A stretch of DNA of 64,000 bases from G051132615 sp051132615 (GTDB taxonomy: Bacteria; Pseudomonadota; Gammaproteobacteria; Burkholderiales; Neisseriaceae). Under the pieces are notes generated by a model. It was given only the letters and a program-made list of their open reading frames with translations. It was not told where the DNA came from and made no database searches. The position numbers and the translations under genes are program-made. The stretch lies in contig NZ_CP152375.1 of NCBI RefSeq assembly GCF_051132615.1, positions 2,666,001 through 2,730,000 of the forward strand. The letters run 5' to 3'. Below, in pieces: positions 25,904 to 34,804 of the stretch. The number at the start of each line of letters is the position of its first letter. Positions within the stretch are counted from its first letter, which is position 1.

Positions 25904-26770
25904 TTATTCTTCTGGTTTAATAACACCTCTTGGTGTTTTATAGCGGTTATAACTGAATAAGTATTGTTCTGGGTATTCTTTAATTAAAGCTTCAACGTTT
26001 TGGTTGATGATTGTTGCATCATGTTCTTTATTACCAGTTAGTGTACCGATTAACGGCTTAATATGTAAGCAAAAACCTTGGCTATGGGGTAAACGTTCCC
26101 CTATAAAGAAAAATGTTGCCACATTGCCAACTTGCGCTAAACGTGCTGCTAGGGTCATTGTATAGGCAATTTCGCTAAAAAAGGGCGCCCATACACCTTC
26201 TCCATTACTGGGAACCTGATCAGGTAACACAATTGTAGCCTCAGCATTTTTTAGCGCTTTTAATACCAATCGAACACCTTGTGCATTTGCTGGGGCGGTA
26301 CGGCCTTTGTCTCTTTGTCTGCCCGCATTCATTATGGGTTCCAACCATTTTAACTTAGGAGGGCGATACATTGCTGTTAATGGAAAAGGCAACTGATGGC
26401 TGATATAGCGTCCCGCTAAATCATAGCTACCAATATGGGGTGTAATGAACAGTAAGCCTTTTTTTGCCTCTAATGCTGTTTGTACATGTTCCCAACCATC
26501 ACTATGATGAAATAATGTGCTTATGTGTTTGGGGGAGCGCAGCCAAGCAATAGGCAATTCTAAACCAGACATGCAGGTATGCTGGCAAATAGATTTGACT
26601 TTGGACTCTATATCTTGATAGTCTTCGTAGATTTTGCTGATATTAAGATTTGTTCTAATCAGTGCAGTATTTTTTTTACCAAAACAATACATAAGCCAGC
26701 CTAGGAGGCTGCCTAGTATATGTAAAATAGTCAGAGGTAATAAAGAGAGTAACCAAAAAATTGGGCGCAT
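25904..26770 (-). CDS. lpxL2: Lipid A late acyltransferase LpxL2
   Basis: A second lipid A acyltransferase, 288 residues from the ATG at 26770 (MRPIFWLLSLLPLTILH, a charged start plus membrane anchor); the frame extends 14 codons further upstream. The catalytic dyad is HX4D in LFITPHIGSYDLAGRYIS. The following QLPFPLTAMYRPPK, EATIVLPDQVPS, GVWAPFFSEIAYTMTLAARLA and YLFSYNRYK are close to Neisseria LpxL2 as remembered. It is divergent from metK and immediately upstream of lpxL1, giving a two-gene lipid A modification operon. Confidence 0.9.
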   Translation of the reverse strand: MRPIFWLLSLLPLTILHILGSLLGWLMYCFGKKNTALIRTNLNISKIYEDYQDIESKVKSICQHTCMSGLELPIAWLRSPKHISTLFHHSDGWEHVQTALEAKKGLLFITPHIGSYDLAGRYISHQLPFPLTAMYRPPKLKWLEPIMNAGRQRDKGRTAPANAQGVRLVLKALKNAEATIVLPDQVPSNGEGVWAPFFSEIAYTMTLAARLAQVGNVATFFFIGERLPHSQGFCLHIKPLIGTLTGNKEHDATIINQNVEALIKEYPEQYLFSYNRYKTPRGVIKPEE

Positions 26771-26853
26771 GGGTTTAAAAGTATTACAATAAGCAAGCGC
26801 GTAGTGTAGCAAATTAACGTTAATAAATACATTTTTTAGATGGATTTTCAGTA

Positions 26854-28023
26854 ATGAGTGAGTATTTTTTTACTTCTGAATCTGTATCAGAAGGCCATCC
26901 AGATAAGGTTGCAGATCAGATTTCAGATGCAATTTTAGATGCAATTTTAACACAAGACAAACATGCTCGTGTTGCAGCTGAAACTTTGGTTAATACAGGA
27001 TTGGTTGTTTTAGCTGGTGAGGTTTCTACTAATGCTAAAGTAGACTATATTAAAGTGGCGCGTAATACCATTAAAGATATTGGCTATGATAATTCGGAAT
27101 TAGGATTTGATTATCATGGTTGTGCGGTTTTGGTCGCCTATGATGAGCAATCCGTTGATATTGCCCAAGGAGTCAATGAAGGTGAAGGGTTGGATTTGGA
27201 GCAGGGTGCAGGTGATCAGGGGTTAATGTTTGGTTATGCTTGTGATGAAACCCCCACGTTAATGCCTTTCCCCATTTACTATGCACATCGTTTGATGCAA
27301 AGACAAAGTCAAGTGAGAAAAAATGGGACTTTGCCATGGTTAAGACCAGATGCAAAAGCACAACTGACTTGTGTTTATGATAATGACACGGGGAAACCTC
27401 AATGGATTGATACTATTGTGCTTTCTACTCAGCATACACCAGATATTGAGCATGATGTATTGACTGAAGCGGTTATTGAAGAAATTATTAAACCTTCTGT
27501 GCCTGAACATATGTTACGCAAAGAAACAAAATTTTTGATTAATCCTACAGGTCGTTTTGTGATTGGTGGTCCTATGGGCGATTGTGGTTTAACTGGTCGG
27601 AAAATCATTGTCGATACATATGGTGGTGCTGCACCACATGGTGGTGGTGCTTTTTCTGGAAAAGATCCAACCAAAGTCGATCGTTCTGCTGCTTATGCGG
27701 GGCGTTATGTGGCAAAAAATATTGTCGCTGCTGGTTTGGCTAAACAGTGTCAGATTCAGGTTTCTTATGCAATAGGTGTGGCAAGACCAACCTCTATTTC
27801 AGTCGATACATTTGGGACAAACGTTATTCCAAATGAACAAATTGTTCAGTTAGTCGAAGAACATTTTGATCTGCGTCCTAAAGGAATTGTCCAAATGCTT
27901 GATTTATTAAGGCCAGTTTATAGAAAAACCGCTGCTTATGGGCATTTTGGTCGAGAAGATGCTGATTTTAGTTGGGAAAAAACAGATAAGGTTGACGCAT
28001 TAAGAGCATCAGCAGGACTTTAA
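26854..28023 (+). CDS. metK: S-adenosylmethionine synthetase
   Basis: Makes SAM from methionine and ATP. Length 389 residues, as is usual. Signatures are FTSESVSEGHPDKVADQISDA at the N-terminus, GAGDQGLMFGYACDETP (about 118-134), the glycine-rich loop GGAAPHGGGAFSGKDPTKVDRS (about 257-278), and HFGREDADFSWEKTDK near the end. It is divergent from lpxL2; the 83-base gap contains a perfect 12-bp palindrome. A terminator follows. Confidence 0.98.
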   Translation: MSEYFFTSESVSEGHPDKVADQISDAILDAILTQDKHARVAAETLVNTGLVVLAGEVSTNAKVDYIKVARNTIKDIGYDNSELGFDYHGCAVLVAYDEQSVDIAQGVNEGEGLDLEQGAGDQGLMFGYACDETPTLMPFPIYYAHRLMQRQSQVRKNGTLPWLRPDAKAQLTCVYDNDTGKPQWIDTIVLSTQHTPDIEHDVLTEAVIEEIIKPSVPEHMLRKETKFLINPTGRFVIGGPMGDCGLTGRKIIVDTYGGAAPHGGGAFSGKDPTKVDRSAAYAGRYVAKNIVAAGLAKQCQIQVSYAIGVARPTSISVDTFGTNVIPNEQIVQLVEEHFDLRPKGIVQMLDLLRPVYRKTAAYGHFGREDADFSWEKTDKVDALRASAGL

Positions 28024-28041
28024 TTTTTCTTTATGTTGTCA

Positions 28042-28072
28042 TAAGCAAGGTAATTTTACCTTGCTTATTTTT
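28042..28072 (+). terminator. Rho-independent terminator after metK
   Basis: AAGCAAGGTAA (28043-28053) pairs with TTACCTTGCTT (28056-28066), followed by ATTTTTAT. It lies 20 bases after the metK stop. Confidence 0.82.
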
Positions 28073-28310
28073 ATATCCAGTTAATCAAATTAATCTACTT
28101 TTCTTGTTTTTCGATTATTAAAATTTATTAAATTATCTATTTGAAAATATTTAATTTATATTTTTATATATCTTTATACCTCTTATCCTTTTAGCTTCAC
28201 CATTAATCTTTTTTTTTGAATGAAACCCTATTTTTTTATTATGCTAAGGTTATTATATAGATAGTGTTTTATTTATAGTGTTTTTGATTTTTATAAATAA
28301 CTAAAGATGG

Positions 28311-31217
28311 GTGAAAAAGATGGAGCAACAATTCTTTTTGAAACGTTTAGCATTATTAACATCAGTTATATTTTTATCTTCTGGTCATTCTTTTGGAAAA
28401 ACAGACTATGAAACACCATTTTTCCCCGTTCCAGGTTATCTTGCTTCTAAGTCAGAAGGGGTAAAGCCCAATGTCATGTTGTTTCTAGATAATTCTTTGA
28501 GTATGAATTGGAGAGTAGAGGTTGACGATGGCGACCTAATTTATAATTGCAAATACCCAGATAATTGCCGTATGACTATTGCAAAAGATGCTATTGCTGA
28601 TCTGGTGAGTTCAAATCCAGATTTAGTTCGCTGGGGGTTTACTACCTTTATGCCAAAAGATTTTGTTGCGGTTAATGATAATAATGCCTCAAATGTTATT
28701 TCTACTTTGAATGCAGTAATTACAGAGGGTGGTGGGACGCCAACAATGCCTATATTTTATCAATTGACCCGTTATTTTCAGGGGTTAAAACCAACTACTT
28801 CTTCAAATTCAACTGTTCAGAGTAAGTATGGTAATTGGGGGGCTAGTTCATATCCAAACCGTTATAATGCGGTCTCTCCTATTGAGTATAGGTGTCAAAA
28901 GAACTTTATTATTGTGGTATCTGATGGAGATGCAAATGCTGCTTTGCATGCAAATGAACGAAATGGGGATAGCTTATTTAAAGATTTAGGCAATACGAAC
29001 TTGTCTTTACCTGAATATGCTGAAAGAGCATTTAGTGCTGATTTTAAAACGACAGGGACAGACAAAGAAGGGGGCTCATGGCAAGATCCTAATTTTCCCT
29101 TGCAAAATATTATTACTTATACCATTGGTTTTTCTAAAGGAGCTGAAGGTGCAGCTGTTAATTTAAAAGAGGCTGCGGATGTAGGTGGTGGAGTTTACTA
29201 TCCAGCCACAGACTCAGCTAAATTGGTTTCTTCTTTGCAAGACGCTTTAAGCAGTATTGCTGCCATGAATAGAGCGGGTAGCCCCCCAGCTTATACGAGC
29301 GACGATACCCAAACACCAGGAGAGCCTATTTCAGTTAAATATAATTCAAGTAACTGGAGTGCAGAGGTTTTTTCTTATGGTTTAACGGCAGATGGTGAAA
29401 TTGATACAACAAAGAAAAAATCAGTTTCTTTTTCGACTGGGACAGATCGTAATATCTGGTTTAAATCTAAAGGTGCTGGGCAGGTTGTTAGTCTTCAAAC
29501 AACCAATACAAATGATGTAGCCAGTACTTTTGGGGTGGCCAATCCTGAGGCAACAAATTTAATTAAGTGGCTACAAGGTACAACAGTATCAGGTAAACGC
29601 ACACCAGTTATGATGGGGGATGTGATTAACAGCAATATTTCTGTTACCCAGACGCCAAATAAATTATTTTCTGTTGGCAGTAATGGTGGAACCATACATG
29701 TGTTTAAACGAGATGCATCAGGTTATAAAGAGACTTTTGTTTATATGCCTAGTTTGACATTGCGTCAAAAAGATAAGGCTACTATTGGACAAGTGATCCC
29801 AAAACTGATGGAAGAAAGTTATGGAAAAGGCAATAATGAGCATCGTTATTTGGTAGATGGTGGTTCATTTTACCGTGGTATGACAGGAGGTTCTGCTGGC
29901 ACAGATTTCCATTTAGTTGTTGGCAGTACTGGTCGAGGGGGGGCAGGTATTTATGCCTTAGATATGGCGCAAATTGCACAAACAGGTGGTAATGCGGATT
30001 CGATATTGTATGACTTTACTAATGGTGCCAATACTTCTGCTTCTGGTGGCAATGCGGATTTGGCTAATTTAGGCTATACCGTTGGTACGCCAGTGATTGC
30101 TAAAGTGAATGATGGTGGCGCAGAAAAATGGATCACCATTATTGCCAGCGGTTATTATTCAACAAAAATAAATCAGACTAATTCAGGAGATGCAACAGGA
30201 ACACCTACGCTTTATTTATTGAATATGAAAACAGGGCAAAAGTGGCAAAATATGAATGCCAAAGATGGTAAAGGGTTATCCAGCCCGACAGTAGTTGATA
30301 TTGATAATGACGGATTTGCAGATTATGTTTATGCAGGTGATTTAAAAGGTGATTTATATCGTTTTGATTTAAGTAAGGCAGGTTCTGGTTCAGGGGTGAC
30401 TCGAGTATTTAAGGGGGACAGTGATAAACCCATTACCTCTGCTCCAGCAATATTCCATAAAGATGGTCAATTGATGGTTGTGTTTGGTACAGGTAGTTTA
30501 TTAACAGAGGATGATAATACGGATAAACAGCAGCAGTCTTTTTATGGCATTATTGATGACTTATCTATTGCTGATTTGGATATTCAAGATAAAGAGGACG
30601 ATTTGGTTACGCAAGAGTTTAAGGAGGATAGTTCTGGTAACCGAACCCTTTCTTCTAAGAGTATAGGAGATAAAAAAGGTTGGAAAATAGATTTAAGCTC
30701 AGGCACAGGGGAGCGGGTTGTTTATCAGCCAATGGTGTCAGGGCATACGGTTTATTTTACAACCCAAATTGTGAATCCTCCTGCTAGTGATAAATTATGC
30801 GATGTTGCCAGTGGCGGTGGGTATTTAATGAGCGTGGATGCACAAACGGGCGGACACCCTAAAGCGGATAATAGCCATTTTGCAGCGACAGCAGGTAGTA
30901 AGGACTATTTTGCGGGTTTAAAAACATCAGGTACACCATCAGCGGTAAGCAGTAAATTAAGCGTTAGATTAAATCAAAATGGTGTAAATGGTTATGGGCA
31001 GCTTATTGCCGGTCGTATGGATAAGACAAGATCTTTAGATAAAGATCCTTGGTATGCAACAGGTCAACAGGGCTCAGACAAAGAAGGCATGTATGATGGT
31101 CAGTCTTCGATCATCGTTGAAACAGAAAATGGCCCTTTAGTGATACAAACCGAGTTACCCAAATATAAGTCAACAGGTGGTTTAAGTCGAAGATTAAGCT
31201 GGCGTGTGGTCAGTTGA
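28311..31217 (+). CDS. pilC: Type IV pilus tip adhesin/biogenesis protein PilC (PilY1 family)
   Basis: A 968-residue secreted protein that counters pilus retraction and mediates adhesion. It starts with GTG (28311), with an alternative ATG three codons later, and a signal peptide ending near SSGHSFG. The N-terminal half has a von Willebrand A fold with a MIDAS: D60-x-S-x-S in LFLDNSLSMNW, threonine in GGGTPTMP (about 140-147), and D205 in IIVVSDGDAN. The C-terminal half is the PilY1 beta-propeller, with a calcium loop at D663-D667 in VDIDNDGFADYVYAGDLKG. The family runs about 1000-1150 residues, so this one is slightly short. No homopolymeric G tract, the phase-variation device of Neisseria pilC, is seen near the start. 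No other pilus gene is nearby. Confidence 0.9.
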   Translation: MKKMEQQFFLKRLALLTSVIFLSSGHSFGKTDYETPFFPVPGYLASKSEGVKPNVMLFLDNSLSMNWRVEVDDGDLIYNCKYPDNCRMTIAKDAIADLVSSNPDLVRWGFTTFMPKDFVAVNDNNASNVISTLNAVITEGGGTPTMPIFYQLTRYFQGLKPTTSSNSTVQSKYGNWGASSYPNRYNAVSPIEYRCQKNFIIVVSDGDANAALHANERNGDSLFKDLGNTNLSLPEYAERAFSADFKTTGTDKEGGSWQDPNFPLQNIITYTIGFSKGAEGAAVNLKEAADVGGGVYYPATDSAKLVSSLQDALSSIAAMNRAGSPPAYTSDDTQTPGEPISVKYNSSNWSAEVFSYGLTADGEIDTTKKKSVSFSTGTDRNIWFKSKGAGQVVSLQTTNTNDVASTFGVANPEATNLIKWLQGTTVSGKRTPVMMGDVINSNISVTQTPNKLFSVGSNGGTIHVFKRDASGYKETFVYMPSLTLRQKDKATIGQVIPKLMEESYGKGNNEHRYLVDGGSFYRGMTGGSAGTDFHLVVGSTGRGGAGIYALDMAQIAQTGGNADSILYDFTNGANTSASGGNADLANLGYTVGTPVIAKVNDGGAEKWITIIASGYYSTKINQTNSGDATGTPTLYLLNMKTGQKWQNMNAKDGKGLSSPTVVDIDNDGFADYVYAGDLKGDLYRFDLSKAGSGSGVTRVFKGDSDKPITSAPAIFHKDGQLMVVFGTGSLLTEDDNTDKQQQSFYGIIDDLSIADLDIQDKEDDLVTQEFKEDSSGNRTLSSKSIGDKKGWKIDLSSGTGERVVYQPMVSGHTVYFTTQIVNPPASDKLCDVASGGGYLMSVDAQTGGHPKADNSHFAATAGSKDYFAGLKTSGTPSAVSSKLSVRLNQNGVNGYGQLIAGRMDKTRSLDKDPWYATGQQGSDKEGMYDGQSSIIVETENGPLVIQTELPKYKSTGGLSRRLSWRVVS

Positions 31218-31235
31218 TTTTTGTGATGTGAGAAT

Positions 31236-31267
31236 AAGACGGCTATTTAGATAATAGCCGTCTTTGG
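31236..31267. terminator. Bidirectional terminator between pilC and recB
   Basis: AAGACGGCTATT (31236-31247) pairs exactly with AATAGCCGTCTT (31253-31264) around a five-base loop. The stem contains GCCGTCT, the first seven bases of the classical Neisseria uptake sequence, but not its GAA end. Confidence 0.85.
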
Positions 31268-31288
31268 TTTATATTAAAAATTATTCCA

Positions 31289-34200
31289 TCAGACGGTAAA
31301 CAAATCATAATTATGCTGCCCAATCATGTATTCAATTAAGTCCAATTGTTTTTGATTAAAATCCCATGACCAAATGCCATCATTACTTTGTGTATGTAAA
31401 CCACGTAAAAACAAAAAGCGAATGTAGATGTTGGGTGGACTGATATTGCGTTTTTTTAAATAACGATAAGTGGCAATAACATATAAGAGTGCTTGTAAAT
31501 AATAATGGTGTTCGGCCATCGCTTCATTCAAGACAGAAGAATGATAGCATTGGTAGGTGCCACCTAGATAATTGGATTTATAGTCGATTATATAGATATT
31601 GCCTTGATCGTCTTGTGTGATTAAATCAATAAAACCATGACAAAAGCCATTTAATTCGTTAAAAGACAGCAAATTTGCTGCCTGAATAATGTTTTTAGGC
31701 AAGTTAAATTCAGGTTGCTTGATGATTTTTTTTAATTTTTCTGGTGTAAATTGATTGATGGTAAAGGTAAACCCCATTTCTGCCAATCTTGTGGTGGCGC
31801 GACTTTGTGCCAAAGAAAAAGAAGGTGATAATTGTGCTGTGACAGTATTTTGAATAATAGTTGATACAACCTCATACCAGTTTGAATCAAGATGATACTC
31901 TTGCAGTGTTTGTCTGATAAGTTTTTCATGATTAATTGAATTGGTAAAATCATACTGTTCCAAAATAGCATGTAAACATAAACCTGTTTGGGCACCTTTG
32001 GATAGATTAAAAGGCGTTTGATTTAAAAGTGGCTCATCTGGTTCGGCTGTGTCTAATTTAGTCAGTAATTCTATGGGTTCTGGTAAGGGCTGATCTGCAA
32101 ACACATCACTTTTGGTAAACGTACTTAGGGTACTGAAACTGGAAAGTTTAGGCCCTTGTTTGATTATGCCAGTAAAGTGTCGAGCTTGGTACACAATATC
32201 AGCTTGGGTTGTGGGTGAAAATATGGTTTGTGCTACTGGTTCTTTCAATAGTGTTACTTGATGCTGGCGTGCAAATTGTATGGTTTTATCTGTTAATTCA
32301 AACGCTGTTGGTGCATTCATTAAATAGGCAATAGCTGTTTGCTCAACTTTATTAACAGCACCTAAAGTTATAATCAATTGTTCTTGGGCTCGAGTTAAGG
32401 CAACATAAAGTAAGCGTAGTTGTTCTGACAACTCTTCTTTTTCAAGTAAATTAAGGGTTTCTTCTGTTAATTGTTCTTTACTGATTAAATGATTTTGTCC
32501 ATCTTGGTGGAGGTTAACCAGTTCTTGAACAAAATGGTTTTTGCTGTCCCAAATGAAAGGGCAGTAAACAATGGGGTATTGTAGGCCTTTAGCGCTATGT
32601 ATGGTGATGATTTTGACTAAATGCTCATCGTTTTCTAAGCGCAATTGAGTTGCTTCTGTTTTTGAACCTTTTTGCGCACTCAAAATCTGATTATTAAGCC
32701 ATTGTGTTTGGGCGTGTAGTGTAAACTGATGTTTTTCTTCTTGGGCAATGAGTTCTGTAATTTGAGACAGGTTGGTTAAACTTCTTTCGTTTCGTTGGCT
32801 TAATAAATGCCCTGTAATATTAAAGGTTTCACAAAAATTCTGATAAGCTGCAAGTATGCCTTTATTTTGCCAGAGTTCTTGATAAAGAAACATTTTTTCA
32901 ATAAAAAAAGAAGTTTTTTCATCATCGTGATTAAACGTAAAAATTTGCTCAGCGTTATATTGAAACAAGAGACTACTTAAGAGCAAACGAATGGTGCTTA
33001 AGTTTTTAGGATTAAGCCAGCTTTTTAATAAAACCAAAATAGCTTGCGCTTCCTGTGTGTTGAATACCGAATCTTGGCTTAGGCTCACGCTGTCAATTTG
33101 TCGTTTTTTTAATTCTTGGCTAATGAGTTTACCTTGATTATGGGTGCTCACTAGAACAGCAATATTGTGCGCTTGTAAGGGTTGATTTTGATAAAGCAGT
33201 TTGTTTTCATTGGCTAAATTTAATTGAATAGCAATCCTGTTGGCACAGTTTTGGGCCGCTTGTGTACGAGCGGCTTCTTTTGTTAATAATTGATTTTCTG
33301 GTTCACTGTGTAACCATTGAATAGATAGTCCTGATTGTATTGGCGTTAAGTCACTTTGGTGACGATTAGCTGCTATTTGAGTGTATTGAATTTGTGGGAG
33401 TACAAAAGGGGCGCTATGTTGTGCAAATAAAGCAGATATTTGTGTGAGTAAATTTTGATGTGTTCTGTAGTTTATATCTAAAGTGTAGTGATTATCTGCT
33501 TCTTGGCTGGCTTGCAGGTAAGCAAAGATATCGGCTCCTCTGAATTTATAAATCGCTTGTTTCGGGTCTCCCACTAAGAATAATGCTTGGGCCGCTTGTA
33601 CAAAAATTTTACTGAAGATTGCATATTGAATAGGGTCTGTATCTTGAAACTCATCAATCAGTGCAATTGGCCATTTTTGTGCCAGTGTTTTGGGTAAAAA
33701 ATGATTTTGAGGTAAGGATAATGCTTGGTAAAGCTCCAACAGTAAATCATCAAAGCGTCTTTGTTTATGTGCTTGATTAAATTCAACCAGTTTTTGGTTT
33801 AAAAAGCGATACAATTTAAATTTTAAAATGCTCAGCTCATTTTGTTCCGCTTGCTCTAAGTGTGCTAGATAAGTACATAGGTGTTCAAAAATGGTAAAGT
33901 CAGTCAGTTTTTCTAATGGGAGTTCTTTTCCTTTTTTACAGTTTGCTTGTAGATTCTTGACGATGAGTTTGTCTAATAAAGGTAAGTAAGTAAGGAGTAT
34001 AGAGGCATTTTTGTCTGCAATGGCAAGATGCAAGCATTCAAAAAGTTTTGTGTAGCTGTTTTTATTGTATTTTATACCGTTTAAACAGTCTTCTTTAATT
34101 GCCCAAAAGATGTGTTCAATGTGTTGTAGCTGGCTTTCTTGAAAGCTTTGCCAAAAAGAGTCTAAATTGTCTTGTGCTTCAGACAAGGTGCTTTTAGGTA

Positions 34201-34804
34201 TTTGTAGCATTAAATAAGGTTTATTTAAATTGGGTTTGATGCCATTGAGCAGCTGTTCAGGTGTAATATTATTTTTGAAAACCAATTTTGCCCATAAGCA
34301 GTGATGTGCAATGTGTTCTCGCCAAAAGTCCCCATTAAGCATATGAAGAGTTTGTTCTTCTTCATGAACCAATTCAATATCAAAAGGCGAGCCAGAATGA
34401 AAAGCATATTCTTGTAAAACACGCTGACAAAAACCATGAATTGTATAAATAGCTGCTTTGTCAAAGTGATTTAATGCTGCTTGTAACCTTAAAATTTGTT
34501 CTTTCTTAGGGTATGAAGCTTGTTTGAAAAGTGCTACTAAAAAGGCATCTTCTGGTGGATTTGTTGCTTGAATATAATTGAGTGCTTCACTTAAACGATT
34601 ACGTAAACGAGTTTTTAGCTCAGCTGTTGCTGCTCGTGTATAAGTGACTACCAAAATTTGCTCTACAGTTAATTTTTCACAGACAATTAACCGCAAAAAT
34701 AAAGCAGCAATACTCCATGTTTTGCCTGTTCCTGCAGAAGCTTCAATCAGGTTTGTGCCCTTTATGGGTACACGAAGTGGGTTAAAAGGCTGTGCTTGTT
34801 TCAT
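31289..34804 (-). CDS. recB: Exodeoxyribonuclease V subunit beta (RecB)
   Basis: Helicase-nuclease subunit of RecBCD, which resects double-strand breaks and loads RecA at Chi. The product has 1171 residues. The N-terminal UvrD-like 3'-5' helicase has Walker A ASAGTGKT (22-29), motif Ia VVTYTRAAT, Walker B LIDEFQDTDPIQ (about 380), GDPKQAIYKFRGAD, and the C-terminal helicase motif VALTRAQEQ. The C-terminal nuclease domain has D1060 in GFIDLI and D1074/K1076 in IIDYKSNYLG, so it should be catalytically intact. The start overlaps the recC stop by four bases. recD is not adjacent. Confidence 0.95.
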   Translation of the reverse strand: MKQAQPFNPLRVPIKGTNLIEASAGTGKTWSIAALFLRLIVCEKLTVEQILVVTYTRAATAELKTRLRNRLSEALNYIQATNPPEDAFLVALFKQASYPKKEQILRLQAALNHFDKAAIYTIHGFCQRVLQEYAFHSGSPFDIELVHEEEQTLHMLNGDFWREHIAHHCLWAKLVFKNNITPEQLLNGIKPNLNKPYLMLQIPKSTLSEAQDNLDSFWQSFQESQLQHIEHIFWAIKEDCLNGIKYNKNSYTKLFECLHLAIADKNASILLTYLPLLDKLIVKNLQANCKKGKELPLEKLTDFTIFEHLCTYLAHLEQAEQNELSILKFKLYRFLNQKLVEFNQAHKQRRFDDLLLELYQALSLPQNHFLPKTLAQKWPIALIDEFQDTDPIQYAIFSKIFVQAAQALFLVGDPKQAIYKFRGADIFAYLQASQEADNHYTLDINYRTHQNLLTQISALFAQHSAPFVLPQIQYTQIAANRHQSDLTPIQSGLSIQWLHSEPENQLLTKEAARTQAAQNCANRIAIQLNLANENKLLYQNQPLQAHNIAVLVSTHNQGKLISQELKKRQIDSVSLSQDSVFNTQEAQAILVLLKSWLNPKNLSTIRLLLSSLLFQYNAEQIFTFNHDDEKTSFFIEKMFLYQELWQNKGILAAYQNFCETFNITGHLLSQRNERSLTNLSQITELIAQEEKHQFTLHAQTQWLNNQILSAQKGSKTEATQLRLENDEHLVKIITIHSAKGLQYPIVYCPFIWDSKNHFVQELVNLHQDGQNHLISKEQLTEETLNLLEKEELSEQLRLLYVALTRAQEQLIITLGAVNKVEQTAIAYLMNAPTAFELTDKTIQFARQHQVTLLKEPVAQTIFSPTTQADIVYQARHFTGIIKQGPKLSSFSTLSTFTKSDVFADQPLPEPIELLTKLDTAEPDEPLLNQTPFNLSKGAQTGLCLHAILEQYDFTNSINHEKLIRQTLQEYHLDSNWYEVVSTIIQNTVTAQLSPSFSLAQSRATTRLAEMGFTFTINQFTPEKLKKIIKQPEFNLPKNIIQAANLLSFNELNGFCHGFIDLITQDDQGNIYIIDYKSNYLGGTYQCYHSSVLNEAMAEHHYYLQALLYVIATYRYLKKRNISPPNIYIRFLFLRGLHTQSNDGIWSWDFNQKQLDLIEYMIGQHNYDLFTV

